Under the pieces are notes generated by a model, which was given only the letters and a program-made list of their open reading frames with translations, was not told the origin of the DNA and did no database searches. Below are positions 8,766 through 17,265 of a stretch of 64,000 bases of DNA, in pieces. Made by a program: the position numbers and the translations under genes. Source of the DNA: Elusimicrobiaceae bacterium (GTDB lineage: Bacteria; Elusimicrobiota; Elusimicrobia; Elusimicrobiales; Elusimicrobiaceae); NCBI GenBank assembly GCA_016283355.1, contig JAEEMS010000008.1:36477-100476 (forward strand). The letters run 5' to 3'. The first letter of the stretch is position 1; the number at the start of each line of letters is the position of its first letter.

Positions 8766-9871
8766 AAGATTTTATCCCATCTTCATTAGGAGAGATGTTA
8801 GGTGCTGTTGGAGCGTACGCGAACAAACTGGGTTTAAATGCTTGGGTAGTCGGCGGAGGCGTACGTGATTTTTACCTTGGTAAAACAACGGAAGACCTCG
8901 ATTTGATTTTCAATGGGAATCAGGAATCCGTTGCAGGATTTTGTGTAAGAATTTGGGGGGGAGAAAAACATAAATTTTCTTCCTTTGGTACATTCCGGGT
9001 CGATTTGGATAATGAATTTAAGTTGGATTTAGCACGGCTTCGAAGTGAAATATATCCTTATCCGGGAGCGTTGCCGCAAGTGTCTTTTACGACGGATTTA
9101 AAGCAAGATTTATTTCGCCGGGATTTTACGGTAAATGCTTGGGCTTTGTCTATTTTACCGAATTCATTCGGAAAAAGTTATGATCCGTACGGTGCTAAAA
9201 AAGATATTGACAAAGGGTGGATCCGCATTCTGCACGAAAAGAGCTTTTTAGACGACCCAACCCGTATGTTTCGGGCGGTACGTTTTGCGGGTCGTTTTGG
9301 GTGGCGATTGGCACCTAAAACGGAGCAGTTGCTAAAAAACGCAGTACAGGAAGAATACCCCTTGTTAATATCGAGAGATCGCTTTTCGCACGAGCTAATC
9401 AAAATATTGGAAGAGCCGAATATCCGAGAAATTTTTGTGCTGCTGGAAACGTACGACTTATTAAAATTTGCATGGCCTGCCTTGCGTTATCATCCTGCTT
9501 TGGGAAAAACCAATGATGCTGACCTGCGTTTAGGTATCTTGGTTTTATCGTTGGGAGAAAAAGGGGATGATTTCTTAAAAACATTGCGTCTTCCCAAACA
9601 TTTATCTCATGAAATACATGCGGCTTGGCGTTTGATGCAAGAAAAAAAATCGCCGTTGGCTCCTATTTCTGCCTATCAAAATACGCTTGTTAGATATATG
9701 TGTCCGGATTTGCCCCCTGCGGCGTTAGAGCCGTGCTTTATTCATGGCAGAGAGCTTCAATCGTTGGGCTTATTGGGCCGCCGTATTTCCGGGGCGTTAA
9801 ACAGGGTGCGACGTGCACAATGGGAAGGGGCTGTTTCCAGCCGAGAAGAAGCTGTTAAACTTATCTCTTAA
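8762..9871 (+). CDS. cca: CCA-adding enzyme / tRNA nucleotidyltransferase family
   Basis: 369 residues. Class II nucleotidyltransferase that builds or repairs the tRNA 3' CCA. Motifs in order: VVGGGVRDFYLG then EDLDLIF (metal-binding DxD), RRDFTVNAWAL, and DDPTRMFRAVRFAGRFGW, followed by a helical RNA-binding part. Poly(A) polymerases share these motifs, so the assignment rests partly on context: the neighbouring tRNA-Arg lacks an encoded CCA, so such an enzyme is needed. A strong hairpin terminator follows. Confidence 0.85.
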   Translation: MKDFIPSSLGEMLGAVGAYANKLGLNAWVVGGGVRDFYLGKTTEDLDLIFNGNQESVAGFCVRIWGGEKHKFSSFGTFRVDLDNEFKLDLARLRSEIYPYPGALPQVSFTTDLKQDLFRRDFTVNAWALSILPNSFGKSYDPYGAKKDIDKGWIRILHEKSFLDDPTRMFRAVRFAGRFGWRLAPKTEQLLKNAVQEEYPLLISRDRFSHELIKILEEPNIREIFVLLETYDLLKFAWPALRYHPALGKTNDADLRLGILVLSLGEKGDDFLKTLRLPKHLSHEIHAAWRLMQEKKSPLAPISAYQNTLVRYMCPDLPPAALEPCFIHGRELQSLGLLGRRISGALNRVRRAQWEGAVSSREEAVKLIS

Positions 9872-9876
9872 TTTAA

Positions 9877-9905
9877 AAACCTCTCCCTAAATATGGGAGA
9901 GGTTT
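9877..9905. terminator. bidirectional hairpin between cca and dksA-like gene
   Basis: Arms AAACCTCTCCC and GGGAGAGGTTT (11 bp, perfect) around a seven-base loop, between two convergent genes. Confidence 0.85.
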
Positions 9906-9924
9906 AAAATCAGTAACAAAGTAA

Positions 9925-10302
9925 TTAATTCCCGTGACCTTCGTTTGTGTGTTGACAATTAACACAATAGCGCGCAAAGGGTAATGCTTTCATTCGTTTT
10001 TTGGCGATAGGTTTTCGGCAATATTCACAAATACCGTAAATCCCTTTATCGATTTTGCGCAAAGCCGCTTCGATTTGGTCAATTGTTTTGTGGGCATTGC
10101 TGGAGAGCTCGAAAAGAATTTCTTTATCCAAGCTTTTGCTGGCATTATCAATATCATCCCCAACTTCAGCTTCCGGCATGTCCATATTTTTGGTGTTTTT
10201 CAAACGAGACAAAGCATCTTCTTTCAATGCGGTTAAATGCTTTTTCAGTTCTTTAATTTCTGCAGCGGTAAAAGCTTCTTTGTTTGTTTTTTTGGTAGCC
10301 AT
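9925..10302 (-). CDS. DksA/TraR-family RNA polymerase-binding zinc protein
   Basis: 125 residues. A coiled-coil N-terminal part (about 10-85, AAEIKELKKHL and later DDIDNASKSLDKEI) is followed by a four-cysteine zinc finger: CEYC, then CVNC 21 residues later. DksA proteins enter the secondary channel of RNA polymerase and assist the stringent response. The acidic DxxDxA-like tip (DDIDNAS) is present. The start has a weak GAGG Shine-Dalgarno. Family membership is clear; the exact role among DksA-like proteins is not. Confidence 0.85.
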   Translation of the reverse strand: MATKKTNKEAFTAAEIKELKKHLTALKEDALSRLKNTKNMDMPEAEVGDDIDNASKSLDKEILFELSSNAHKTIDQIEAALRKIDKGIYGICEYCRKPIAKKRMKALPFARYCVNCQHTNEGHGN

Positions 10303-10445
10303 AACAACCTCTAAATAAAAAAATTTTCAGCTTAAAGTAATATAATTTCGCGTTGCTGTCCGATTAGTGTAGCATAAGTAAAATAGGTTTTGCAATAGTT
10401 TCCTGTGGTTAAGGATAAATTCATAAAGGAAAAGTTCTATTTTGC

Positions 10446-10451
10446 TACACT
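10446..10451 (+). promoter_or_regulatory. extended -10 promoter of queH
   Basis: TACACT preceded by TTTTGC, six bases before ATG 10458. Leaderless layout. Confidence 0.55.
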
Positions 10452-10457
10452 ATATAT

Positions 10458-11027
10458 ATGTGTAAAAAAATGAAGCTGCTTGTATTGTCTTGTTGTGCTC
10501 CTTGTTCATGTGCGGTATTGCATAAATTGGTGCAAGAAGAGGTAGATGTAACCGTCTATTTTTATAATCCTAATATTTTTCCGTCGGAAGAATACCGCAA
10601 ACGGATGGATGAACAAAAACGGATTTGTGCTCATTTTCAACTGAATTTTGTAGAGGGGCCTTATGAACCCGAGGTATGGAAGAAAGCGGTAAAAGGATTG
10701 GAAAACGAACCCGAGCGCGGAGAACGTTGTTCCAAATGTTTTTATTTGCGTTTGAAACAAGCTTCGGATTATGCGCGGAAACATAATTTTGATGCATTTA
10801 CTTCTGTTTTAGGTGTGTCTCGTTACAAAAACTTGTCGCAAGTGAACGAGGCAGCTCGGCGTGTGTGGATGGAAGGGGGAAAACCCTATTTGGCAAAGAA
10901 TTGGCGCAAAGGGGGCTTGGAGGAATTGCGGCGGGCATTAATTGCAGAATTAAAACTTTACCAACAGTCGTATTGCGGTTGCCAATACAGTAAGGAGCAA
11001 AATGAAAAAAATAGGAAGAATTGTTAG
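10458..11027 (+). CDS. queH: epoxyqueuosine reductase QueH
   Basis: 189 residues. QueH (formerly DUF208) reduces epoxyqueuosine to queuosine in tRNA and replaces the unrelated cobalamin enzyme QueG. It has the N-terminal CCAPC motif, YNPNIFPSEEYRKR, a second cysteine pair in GERCSKCFY, LGVSRYKN and a final YCGCQYS, matching the 4Fe-4S and metal ligands of the family. It is co-directional with, and overlaps by 26 bases, an AsmA-like gene. The other queuosine genes of the window (queD, queE) lie 26 kb away. Confidence 0.9.
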   Translation: MCKKMKLLVLSCCAPCSCAVLHKLVQEEVDVTVYFYNPNIFPSEEYRKRMDEQKRICAHFQLNFVEGPYEPEVWKKAVKGLENEPERGERCSKCFYLRLKQASDYARKHNFDAFTSVLGVSRYKNLSQVNEAARRVWMEGGKPYLAKNWRKGGLEELRRALIAELKLYQQSYCGCQYSKEQNEKNRKNC

Positions 11028-13356
11028 CTGGGGGTTGATAGCAGTTATTACCTTAGTATTGGGATTAGATTGGACGTTGCGCACGGTAACCAATCGACAG
11101 TGGTTCCGCAATTATGTATTGGAAAAAGTACAGCAAACGATACAACGTGAAGTACGTGCGGAAAAAATAAATGCCAGTTTGACGGGAATTCACTTAAAAG
11201 GGGTTGCCGTGGCGGAAGAAGGTGGGTTTGAAAAAGGAGAATTTTTAACCGTATCGCGGGCACAACTTTATTTTTCTTTGTTACACTTATTACACGCCCA
11301 TATTAAAATACCGCAGTTAACGTTGCAAGATGCTCAGTTGACGATTGTCCGTTCCAAAGATGGAAAATTTAATTTTGAAACGATGGGGAATTCTTCCAAA
11401 CAAGATACAACGCAAGAAGAATCCGATTCACAAGATTTCTCTTCTTTCTTTCGCATTACTTTAAAAGGTGTTGTATTTGATAAACTCGCGTTTACGTACA
11501 AGGACCAAGCCGGCGGACAAATTTTCTCTGCCCAAGACATTTATTTGAGTGTACGTGATTTCTGTTTGGATCAACTGTTTAGTTTTACGTTAAATACAAA
11601 ACTGGGATATCAGGATGAAGATCAAACGGTTTTTATCCCGATGGGAATTCATGCGAAGGCAAATTTGGCGAATTTGGATTTTTCAAAAGCTCATTTGGAA
11701 GTAATGGATTGGTCTGCCAAACATAACAAGGCATTAGTTCATTTAAAGGGGGAGGTAACAAATTGGCAGGAACCTACGTTTTGGGCACAGCTGTTTTCCC
11801 GCAAACTGTCTTCGGCCGTGGCTAGTCCGTGGGCTGAGCTTCCTTTGTTTGAAATTCCGGAAATTTCCATTTATACGGCCGGAAAATTTGCCCCTTCCGC
11901 ACATACGGTAACACTTTCCTCCGGAACAATTCATTTAACAGGGGGCGATGTCTTTTTGGAAGGGCGATATCAGTATGAAAAAAATGCGTATAATGCCAAT
12001 GGAACGTATGCTCTTAATCTAACGGATATATCTAAGTGGTTACCGAAAGAATATAAAGAAATGGGATTAGAAGGGTGGTTGGAGGGAAATTTATCGGCAG
12101 ACACACAACAAGCTAAATTGAAGTTGGATTGGAAAAACGGGGGTTATTTCAATCGTTCTACGGGGCGTTTTAGCGATGTTGTTGCTTCCGTAACAGCACG
12201 AGAAGCGATGAATTTTAAAGAAGGTTCGCTGGAAGGAAAAATAGAGGGGAATTTAAATCAGAATCCTTTTCAAACCTCGGTTACGATGGCGCAAACTGCA
12301 CAGCGTATAGACCTCAATTTGAAAGCGTTCGCGAAACGGGTTGTTTTACCCTCTGTTCCAACTTCCACCCAAGAAGAGCCGGAATTTGTGGAAGAAGCAA
12401 ATTTGGAGCCGATTCCCGAAAATTCCTGGAAATGCCCTCCTATTTACCTGAAATCAAACATTCAGATCGGCTCACTGGATGCTCCGTATTTGTATGGAAC
12501 GAATATCCAGTTTGCCTCTGATTTGCAATCCATTACCCCTAAACTGGACCAGGCCCACGGGGAACTTAAACTTGCGATGGGAAAAGGACAAATTTTAGAT
12601 TTGTATAAGTTGACCAACGCAAACGCAATTACAAAAGTGCTTTTCCTTTCTTTAAATGTGATAGGAAAGGTGTTTAATTCGTTAAATGTTTTTTCCGTAT
12701 TAAACGGGCTAGGGAAAGGAATGGTATCAGCCGTTACCGGCGGTCAAAAAGATGAGAAAGGCGAACGGATGATTATTCAAACTGTAATTGGCCCGGATGG
12801 GGAGCCAATGGAAGTAATGGTGCCGTATAGCGAGCAGAAAACGAAGGGACGATTATCGTATGAAAAGTTTGAAACGAAGGTAAATTTTGAAGAAGGAGTC
12901 GCCACTATTAAAGAAGGGACTTTTGTGTCGGATACGATGTCTTTCCGTTTGGATGGTACGACCGATTTTAATTCCGGGGCTATTAAAATGAAGGTACATG
13001 CTGCCCCCGGAAAACACGAAGTAGACGGGATGTTGCCGTTGGCGGTAAATATTGCCGGTACGGTGCAAGACCCTAAGGGAAGTATGAGTATGGTGGGTTC
13101 TGTAACCTCGTTAGTAAAGCAAACGGTAGCTAATAATGTGGTATCGCGTCAGGTGAAGAAAGGCGTGAAAGGAATTTTGGGGATTTTTAAAAAGAAAGAA
13201 GATGGGCAAGAAGTGGAGGAGGAGACCTCCCCTGAAATTTCTTCAGAAGATGCAGAGAACGAAGATATTTCGGTATCGCAGGAGGAGCAGAACGTTGATG
13301 TATCCTCCGCATCTGCGGAAGAAAATACAGTGGGTTCTGATGAATCTGTTTCTTAA
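11002..13356 (+). CDS. AsmA-family envelope protein
   Basis: 784 residues. One N-terminal membrane anchor (about residues 8-26) is followed by a long periplasmic part rich in beta-strand. The first 130 residues have the AsmA/TamB-like pattern (INASLTGIHLKGVAV, LTLQDAQLTIVRSKDGKFN). A C-terminal AsmA-like region (about 560-720) includes NSGAIKMKVHA and VDGMLPLAVNIAGT. The last 60 residues are an acidic Glu/Ser tail of low complexity. AsmA-like proteins are linked to phospholipid transport between membranes; that role here is inference. The start at 11002 is supported by AAGGAG four bases upstream, so the overlap with queH is real. Confidence 0.78.
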   Translation: MKKIGRIVSWGLIAVITLVLGLDWTLRTVTNRQWFRNYVLEKVQQTIQREVRAEKINASLTGIHLKGVAVAEEGGFEKGEFLTVSRAQLYFSLLHLLHAHIKIPQLTLQDAQLTIVRSKDGKFNFETMGNSSKQDTTQEESDSQDFSSFFRITLKGVVFDKLAFTYKDQAGGQIFSAQDIYLSVRDFCLDQLFSFTLNTKLGYQDEDQTVFIPMGIHAKANLANLDFSKAHLEVMDWSAKHNKALVHLKGEVTNWQEPTFWAQLFSRKLSSAVASPWAELPLFEIPEISIYTAGKFAPSAHTVTLSSGTIHLTGGDVFLEGRYQYEKNAYNANGTYALNLTDISKWLPKEYKEMGLEGWLEGNLSADTQQAKLKLDWKNGGYFNRSTGRFSDVVASVTAREAMNFKEGSLEGKIEGNLNQNPFQTSVTMAQTAQRIDLNLKAFAKRVVLPSVPTSTQEEPEFVEEANLEPIPENSWKCPPIYLKSNIQIGSLDAPYLYGTNIQFASDLQSITPKLDQAHGELKLAMGKGQILDLYKLTNANAITKVLFLSLNVIGKVFNSLNVFSVLNGLGKGMVSAVTGGQKDEKGERMIIQTVIGPDGEPMEVMVPYSEQKTKGRLSYEKFETKVNFEEGVATIKEGTFVSDTMSFRLDGTTDFNSGAIKMKVHAAPGKHEVDGMLPLAVNIAGTVQDPKGSMSMVGSVTSLVKQTVANNVVSRQVKKGVKGILGIFKKKEDGQEVEEETSPEISSEDAENEDISVSQEEQNVDVSSASAEENTVGSDESVS

Positions 13357-13384
13357 AAACGGTTTGTATTGAAAATGAGTCCAA

Positions 13385-13418
13385 AAATTCCCCGGCCTTA
13401 AAACCGGGGAAATTTTTT
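13385..13418. terminator. bidirectional hairpin between asmA-like gene and osmC
   Basis: GC core CCCCGG / CCGGGG around CCTTAAAA, flanked by A-rich and T-rich runs on the two sides, between convergent genes. Confidence 0.85.
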
Positions 13419-13421
13419 CAA

Positions 13422-13796
13422 TTATTTTACGGTGATAGTGTATTTAATATCTTCTCGCAGAGAGTTATGTACAGGACAGGTTTGCGCGGCACGTAGGTAA
13501 ACATCCTTTTGTTCTGAAGTGAAAGAAGATGGAAAATTAAGCACAATATCAAATGCGATAATACGCGTGTGTTTATCATCGAATTTTGTTGTAATATCCG
13601 CGGTAGTGCCTTGTGTGTTATCCCCGCGTTTTGCGGCCATATATCCCACCATGGTAAGCATACATGCACCCAAAGAGGCGGTGAGTAGTTCACCGGGGTT
13701 CATATGTTGGCGCTGGTTTCCAAAAGCAGTTTCCACCGGGGATAGTTCTTCCTGCATGGCGGAAGTGGTCAAATTTTCACCTAATGTTATTTTCAT
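13422..13796 (-). CDS. OsmC-family peroxiredoxin-like protein
   Basis: 124 residues. OsmC/Ohr proteins are thiol peroxidases acting on organic hydroperoxides. Both redox cysteines are visible: one in SLGACMLTM and one in CPVHNSL. ELLTASLGAC and the final EDIKYTITVK are typical. Start taken at 13796, where AAGGAG lies five bases upstream; a further in-frame ATG upstream lacks a ribosome site. Confidence 0.88.
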   Translation of the reverse strand: MKITLGENLTTSAMQEELSPVETAFGNQRQHMNPGELLTASLGACMLTMVGYMAAKRGDNTQGTTADITTKFDDKHTRIIAFDIVLNFPSSFTSEQKDVYLRAAQTCPVHNSLREDIKYTITVK

Positions 13797-13825
13797 TTTG
13801 TCTCCTTTTTTCAATTTGGCACATA

Positions 13826-14788
13826 TTAACCCAATTGGGCTAATTTGCTGAATAGTTCCTTCTGTTCCCGGGTCAAAGTGCGCGGAACGTCGATAGTGAG
13901 CGTGATGTATAAGCTACCTTTGGTACTTAGTCCTTTCCCGCTTAATTTGAGCTTTTTCCCGTTGTGGGTGCCGGCAGGAACTTTGACTTGTACGGGACCA
14001 TCTAACGTGGGTACATAAATGGTACCGCCCAATGCAGCTGTCCAAGGCATAATAACAACGGGGACATACAGGTCATCCCCTTCCAAACGAAATTGTGCAT
14101 GTGGACGGATTTTTACAATGAGGTAAAGATCGCCTGCTCCGCGTTGCGTGGGATTTCCCATCCCCTTGAGCTTTATTTTTTTTCCTTCGCTTACACCGGC
14201 CGGTAATTTGACAGTAACGGTCCGACCATTTGGGAGGGTAAGTTGCATATTTCCTCCTCGGTGAGCATCTTCCAGATTTAAGGCCAGTTCTGCTTCCACA
14301 TCTCCGGCGGCTTGACCGGATGCACTGCTACGGCCGAAATTTTGGCCAAATCCGTTCATCCCGCCCATACCACCGAATATGCTTTGAAAGAAATCACTAA
14401 ATCCACCCATCCCTTCTCCGCCAAAGTCAAACCCTTGGGCGCCATTGCCGGAATAGGTATATTGTTGGTAATTTTGATAAGGATTCCTTCCAAAACCGGA
14501 TGCGCGGGAAGAACTGCGTGCCCCTGCAGAGGCACCGCCACCGCGCGCATAATTTTGATATCCTTCTTGGCCTACTTGATCGTAAATCGTACGTTTTTGT
14601 TTATCGGACAAAACGGTGTATGCTTCGTTTAAATCTTTGAACTTTTCGGTCCATTTAGCTTTTTCATTTTCCGGGTGCATGTCCGGATGATATTTTCGGG
14701 CTTGTGTTTTAAATGCTTTTTTAATTTCGGCATCCGAAGCGGTTTTTCCAACACCTAAAATTTTGTAATAATCTTTATATTCTGTCAT
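13826..14788 (-). CDS. DnaJ-like co-chaperone, CbpA type (no zinc finger)
   Basis: 320 residues. N-terminal J domain (1-70) with the HPD motif in KYHPDMHPENE, a Gly/Phe/Ser-rich linker (about 80-165), then two C-terminal beta domains (about 170-315) with LPAGVSEGKKIKLKGMG and VPAGTHNGKKLKLSGKG. The cysteine-rich zinc domain of classical DnaJ is absent, so this is the CbpA/type II class that stimulates DnaK. No dnaK or grpE is adjacent. A GGGGG Shine-Dalgarno precedes the start. Confidence 0.87.
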   Translation of the reverse strand: MTEYKDYYKILGVGKTASDAEIKKAFKTQARKYHPDMHPENEKAKWTEKFKDLNEAYTVLSDKQKRTIYDQVGQEGYQNYARGGGASAGARSSSRASGFGRNPYQNYQQYTYSGNGAQGFDFGGEGMGGFSDFFQSIFGGMGGMNGFGQNFGRSSASGQAAGDVEAELALNLEDAHRGGNMQLTLPNGRTVTVKLPAGVSEGKKIKLKGMGNPTQRGAGDLYLIVKIRPHAQFRLEGDDLYVPVVIMPWTAALGGTIYVPTLDGPVQVKVPAGTHNGKKLKLSGKGLSTKGSLYITLTIDVPRTLTREQKELFSKLAQLG

Positions 14789-14989
14789 AGCAACACCCCC
14801 TTGCTACTTATCATTTTATATAATTTTTGTACACCCATGCTCTATCCGTTGGAGTAAATAAAAATTCTTGGTGTTTGATTTTTACTACAGATTCTATTTT
14901 AATAAATAACGGTGCGGTGCAAGATTATTTAATTGGGTTAGGGATATGAGTGGTTTTCCGTTTGCGTAGTGCAAGAGGATAAAAAAATA

Positions 14990-15018
14990 TTTACAAAGTA
15001 AAATTTATTTACTACAAT
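14990..15018 (+). promoter_or_regulatory. promoter of tRNA-Asn
   Basis: -35 TTTACA (14990-14995) and -10 TACAAT (15013-15018) with a 17-base spacer; predicted start about 20 bases before the mature tRNA. Confidence 0.7.
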
Positions 15019-15043
15019 ATGTATGTAGTTAAGAACAATTTAT

Positions 15044-15118
15044 TCGCCCTTAGCTCAATGGTGGAGCGACCGGCTGTTAACCGGTAGGTTGAAGGTTCGA
15101 GTCCTTCAGGGCGAGCCA
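15044..15118 (+). tRNA. tRNA-Asn(GTT)
   Basis: Acceptor TCGCCCT pairs with AGGGCGA, the anticodon stem CCGGC pairs with GCCGG-like bases around a GTT anticodon loop (CTGTTAA), and the T-loop is GTTCGAGTC. Discriminator G is followed by an encoded CCA (15116-15118), unlike the tRNA-Arg of this window. Confidence 0.93.
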
Positions 15119-15121
15119 TTT

Positions 15122-15147
15122 AAAATCCCCGAAAGGGGATTTTTTGT
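15122..15147 (+). terminator. terminator after tRNA-Asn
   Basis: AAAATCCCC, GAAA tetraloop, GGGGATTTT and further T residues: a classic intrinsic terminator. Confidence 0.9.
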
Positions 15148-15253
15148 TGCAAAACCTCTCCTTTTGATAAAACAAAAAAAGGACTGGTTTTTTTTTGGTT
15201 TTTTAGTATACTATTATAGTACAAGAAGTCCTTACATAAATAGGAGTGATACT

Positions 15254-15769
15254 ATGAAAAAAGGTTTTACCCTCGTTGAATTGTTGGTAGTTGTGTTGAT
15301 TATTGCTATTTTGGCCGCAGTGGCGTTGCCGCAGTATACTACTGCGGTGGAACGTTCCCGCGCTACAGAAGCGTTGACATTGATGGCGGCTATCGGGGAA
15401 TCGGCCCAGCGTTATCGTTTCCATCAAGGGGTATGGCCTACTCGGTGGTCGCAGTTGGATGTGGATATACCCAAACTTTCCGGAGAGACGAACAAATACG
15501 GTGGGAAAAATTTTCAGTTGTATTTGTGTAAAAGCCCCGATGCTTTTGATTGTTACATTACAGCCAACCGCCTTCTGAGTGAACAGGATGATCAATATCA
15601 TTTGACGTTACGATTGACGGATTCCAACGATAGTACAACGATAACGGTAAACCGTTGTTGCGGTTCGGGATCAGTGACCGAAGCGAAAAACTGCAATACC
15701 GTAGATAATAGTAAGAGGAGTAGTGTTTACTGTAACTCTATTACCGGCGGAAAGAATAGCAACTTTTAA
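15254..15769 (+). CDS. type IV prepilin-like protein (PilE family)
   Basis: 171 residues. A short prepilin leader (MKKG) is cut before FTLVELL, with the conserved Glu at mature position 5 and a hydrophobic helix ending ALPQYTTAVERSRATEA. The C-terminal globular part has six cysteines (LCKSPDAFDCY, NRCCGSG, KNCN, VYCNS), probably disulfide-bonded. A longer in-frame extension to 15089 reads through the tRNA region and lacks a ribosome site; AGGAG seven bases before 15254 fixes the start. It stands alone with its own terminator and no assembly genes nearby, as do two other prepilins in the window. Whether it builds a pilus or a type II-like pseudopilus is unknown. Confidence 0.88.
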   Translation: MKKGFTLVELLVVVLIIAILAAVALPQYTTAVERSRATEALTLMAAIGESAQRYRFHQGVWPTRWSQLDVDIPKLSGETNKYGGKNFQLYLCKSPDAFDCYITANRLLSEQDDQYHLTLRLTDSNDSTTITVNRCCGSGSVTEAKNCNTVDNSKRSSVYCNSITGGKNSNF

Positions 15770-15789
15770 AAGTATGCAAAGTTGTTTTT

Positions 15790-15819
15790 ACCCCGGGGGT
15801 TGTCCCCGGGGTTTTTTTG
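15790..15819 (+). terminator. terminator after prepilin
   Basis: CCCCGGGG arms around GTTGT, followed by seven T residues. Confidence 0.92.
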
Positions 15820-15899
15820 TCCTGGAACCATTATTTTGCCCTTTTGCTGGGGTTGATAATTTGCTAAAATAAATTATCTTACTATTAAGGAGTATACCT

Positions 15900-16658
15900 A
15901 TGGGTGGACACTCACACTGGGCTGGTATTAAACATAAAAAAGCCCTCGTAGATGCCAAAAAAGGCAAAGTATTTACCAAAATTTTGCGCGAAATTACGAT
16001 TGCCGCCAAAATGAGCGGCGGCAACCCGGACCAGAACCCGCGCCTTCGCAAAGCTATTGATGATGCCCGTGCTGCTAATATGCCTTCGGACAACGTAAAA
16101 CGTGCTATTATGAAAGGTACCGGCCAACTGCCCGGCGTTTCGTACGAAGAAATTACGTATGAAGGATACGGGCCCGGTTCGGTGGCAATCATTGTGGAAT
16201 GCACGACCGATAATAAAAACCGTACATTTTCCGAAATTCGCAAAATTTTCTCCAGCCACGGCGGTTCTATCGGAACGGCCGGGTGTGTATCGTACATGTT
16301 CAAAAGCAAAGGTATGGTAATTGTGAAGAAAGACGATATTTCCGAAGATGATTTGATGAACTTAGCGTTGGATGCCGGTGCGGAAGATGTTAAAACATCC
16401 GGCGATGTGTATGAAGTAATTACGAATCCGGATATGGCAGAACTGGATGCCGTGAAGAAAGCCATTGAATCCAAAGGGATTACCCCGGTGTCAGCTGATT
16501 TAACAATGATCCCGGATACGGACGTGGCTATTTCTGATGAGCACACAGCTGAAACGTTACTAAAAATGTTGGATGCGTTGGACGAGCACGATGATACGAA
16601 AAACGTCTACGATAATTCCGACATTCCGGAAGAGATTGTTGCTAAATTAGAATCATAA
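15900..16658 (+). CDS. yebC: YebC/PmpR (TACO1) family protein
   Basis: 252 residues, typical length. It starts MGGHSHWAGIKHKKALVDAK (family MAGHSKWANIKHKK), followed by GGNPDQNPRLRKAI, NMPSDNVKRAI and YEGYGPGSVAI. YebC proteins were described as transcriptional regulators, and newer work links the family to translation at difficult peptide sequences. AAGGAG stands eight bases before the ATG. It is followed after 10 bases by ruvC, the common yebC-ruvC pairing. Confidence 0.95.
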   Translation: MGGHSHWAGIKHKKALVDAKKGKVFTKILREITIAAKMSGGNPDQNPRLRKAIDDARAANMPSDNVKRAIMKGTGQLPGVSYEEITYEGYGPGSVAIIVECTTDNKNRTFSEIRKIFSSHGGSIGTAGCVSYMFKSKGMVIVKKDDISEDDLMNLALDAGAEDVKTSGDVYEVITNPDMAELDAVKKAIESKGITPVSADLTMIPDTDVAISDEHTAETLLKMLDALDEHDDTKNVYDNSDIPEEIVAKLES

Positions 16659-16668
16659 GAGGCATTTA

Positions 16669-17229
16669 ATGCCAATAACCACCGCTTTAGGTATAGACCC
16701 CGGTTTAGATAGAACGGGATGGGCCATCCTTACAAGGGACGCCCGTTCCGTTCTTTCTTTACGTGCGTGCGGATTGATTCACACCGACGCGGGAGAGGAA
16801 TTGCCGAGACGGCTGAATTATATCTTTCAGGAATTTCAAAAAATTTTGAGCACGTACCAACCGGACCAGGTAGCCATGGAGCAAAATTTCTTTTTGAAAC
16901 GTGCTACTACCATGGCCAATACGGTAATGACGCGCGGTGTAATCCTCCTGGCGTGCGAACAGAGCGGAAAACCGATTACTTTTTATCCGCCGCGGCGCGT
17001 AAAACTTATGTTGTGTGGCACCGGTACGGCCGATAAAAAACAAGTGCAACGTATGGTGCAACTCACGCTACATTTAGACAAACCCCCTACACCGGATGAC
17101 ACGGCAGATGCCGTGGCCATTGGGATTTGCCACTTAAAAACGGCTCCGCTTTCCAGCCGTTTAAACGTAAAAACAGCTTTTTTGGAAAAATTAAAACAAG
17201 CACGGGCGTGCCAAGTTAAAAAAAGATAA
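16669..17229 (+). CDS. ruvC: Holliday junction resolvase RuvC
   Basis: 186 residues. RuvC cuts four-way junctions during recombination. The four acidic catalytic positions are visible: Asp in GIDPGLDRTGW, Glu in MEQNFF, and two Asp in PDDTADAVAIGICH. It is co-directional with yebC, but the usual ruvA and ruvB do not follow; three membrane-protein genes come next. Confidence 0.94.
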   Translation: MPITTALGIDPGLDRTGWAILTRDARSVLSLRACGLIHTDAGEELPRRLNYIFQEFQKILSTYQPDQVAMEQNFFLKRATTMANTVMTRGVILLACEQSGKPITFYPPRRVKLMLCGTGTADKKQVQRMVQLTLHLDKPPTPDDTADAVAIGICHLKTAPLSSRLNVKTAFLEKLKQARACQVKKR

Positions 17230-17265
17230 AAAATTACAATATTTAATCCGGTGTGAAAAATATAT

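Noticed and set aside
15788-16546. 252-codon open frame antisense to yebC
   Set aside because: It lies wholly opposite a strongly conserved gene, has no ribosome site or recognisable domain, and ends in the prepilin terminator region.
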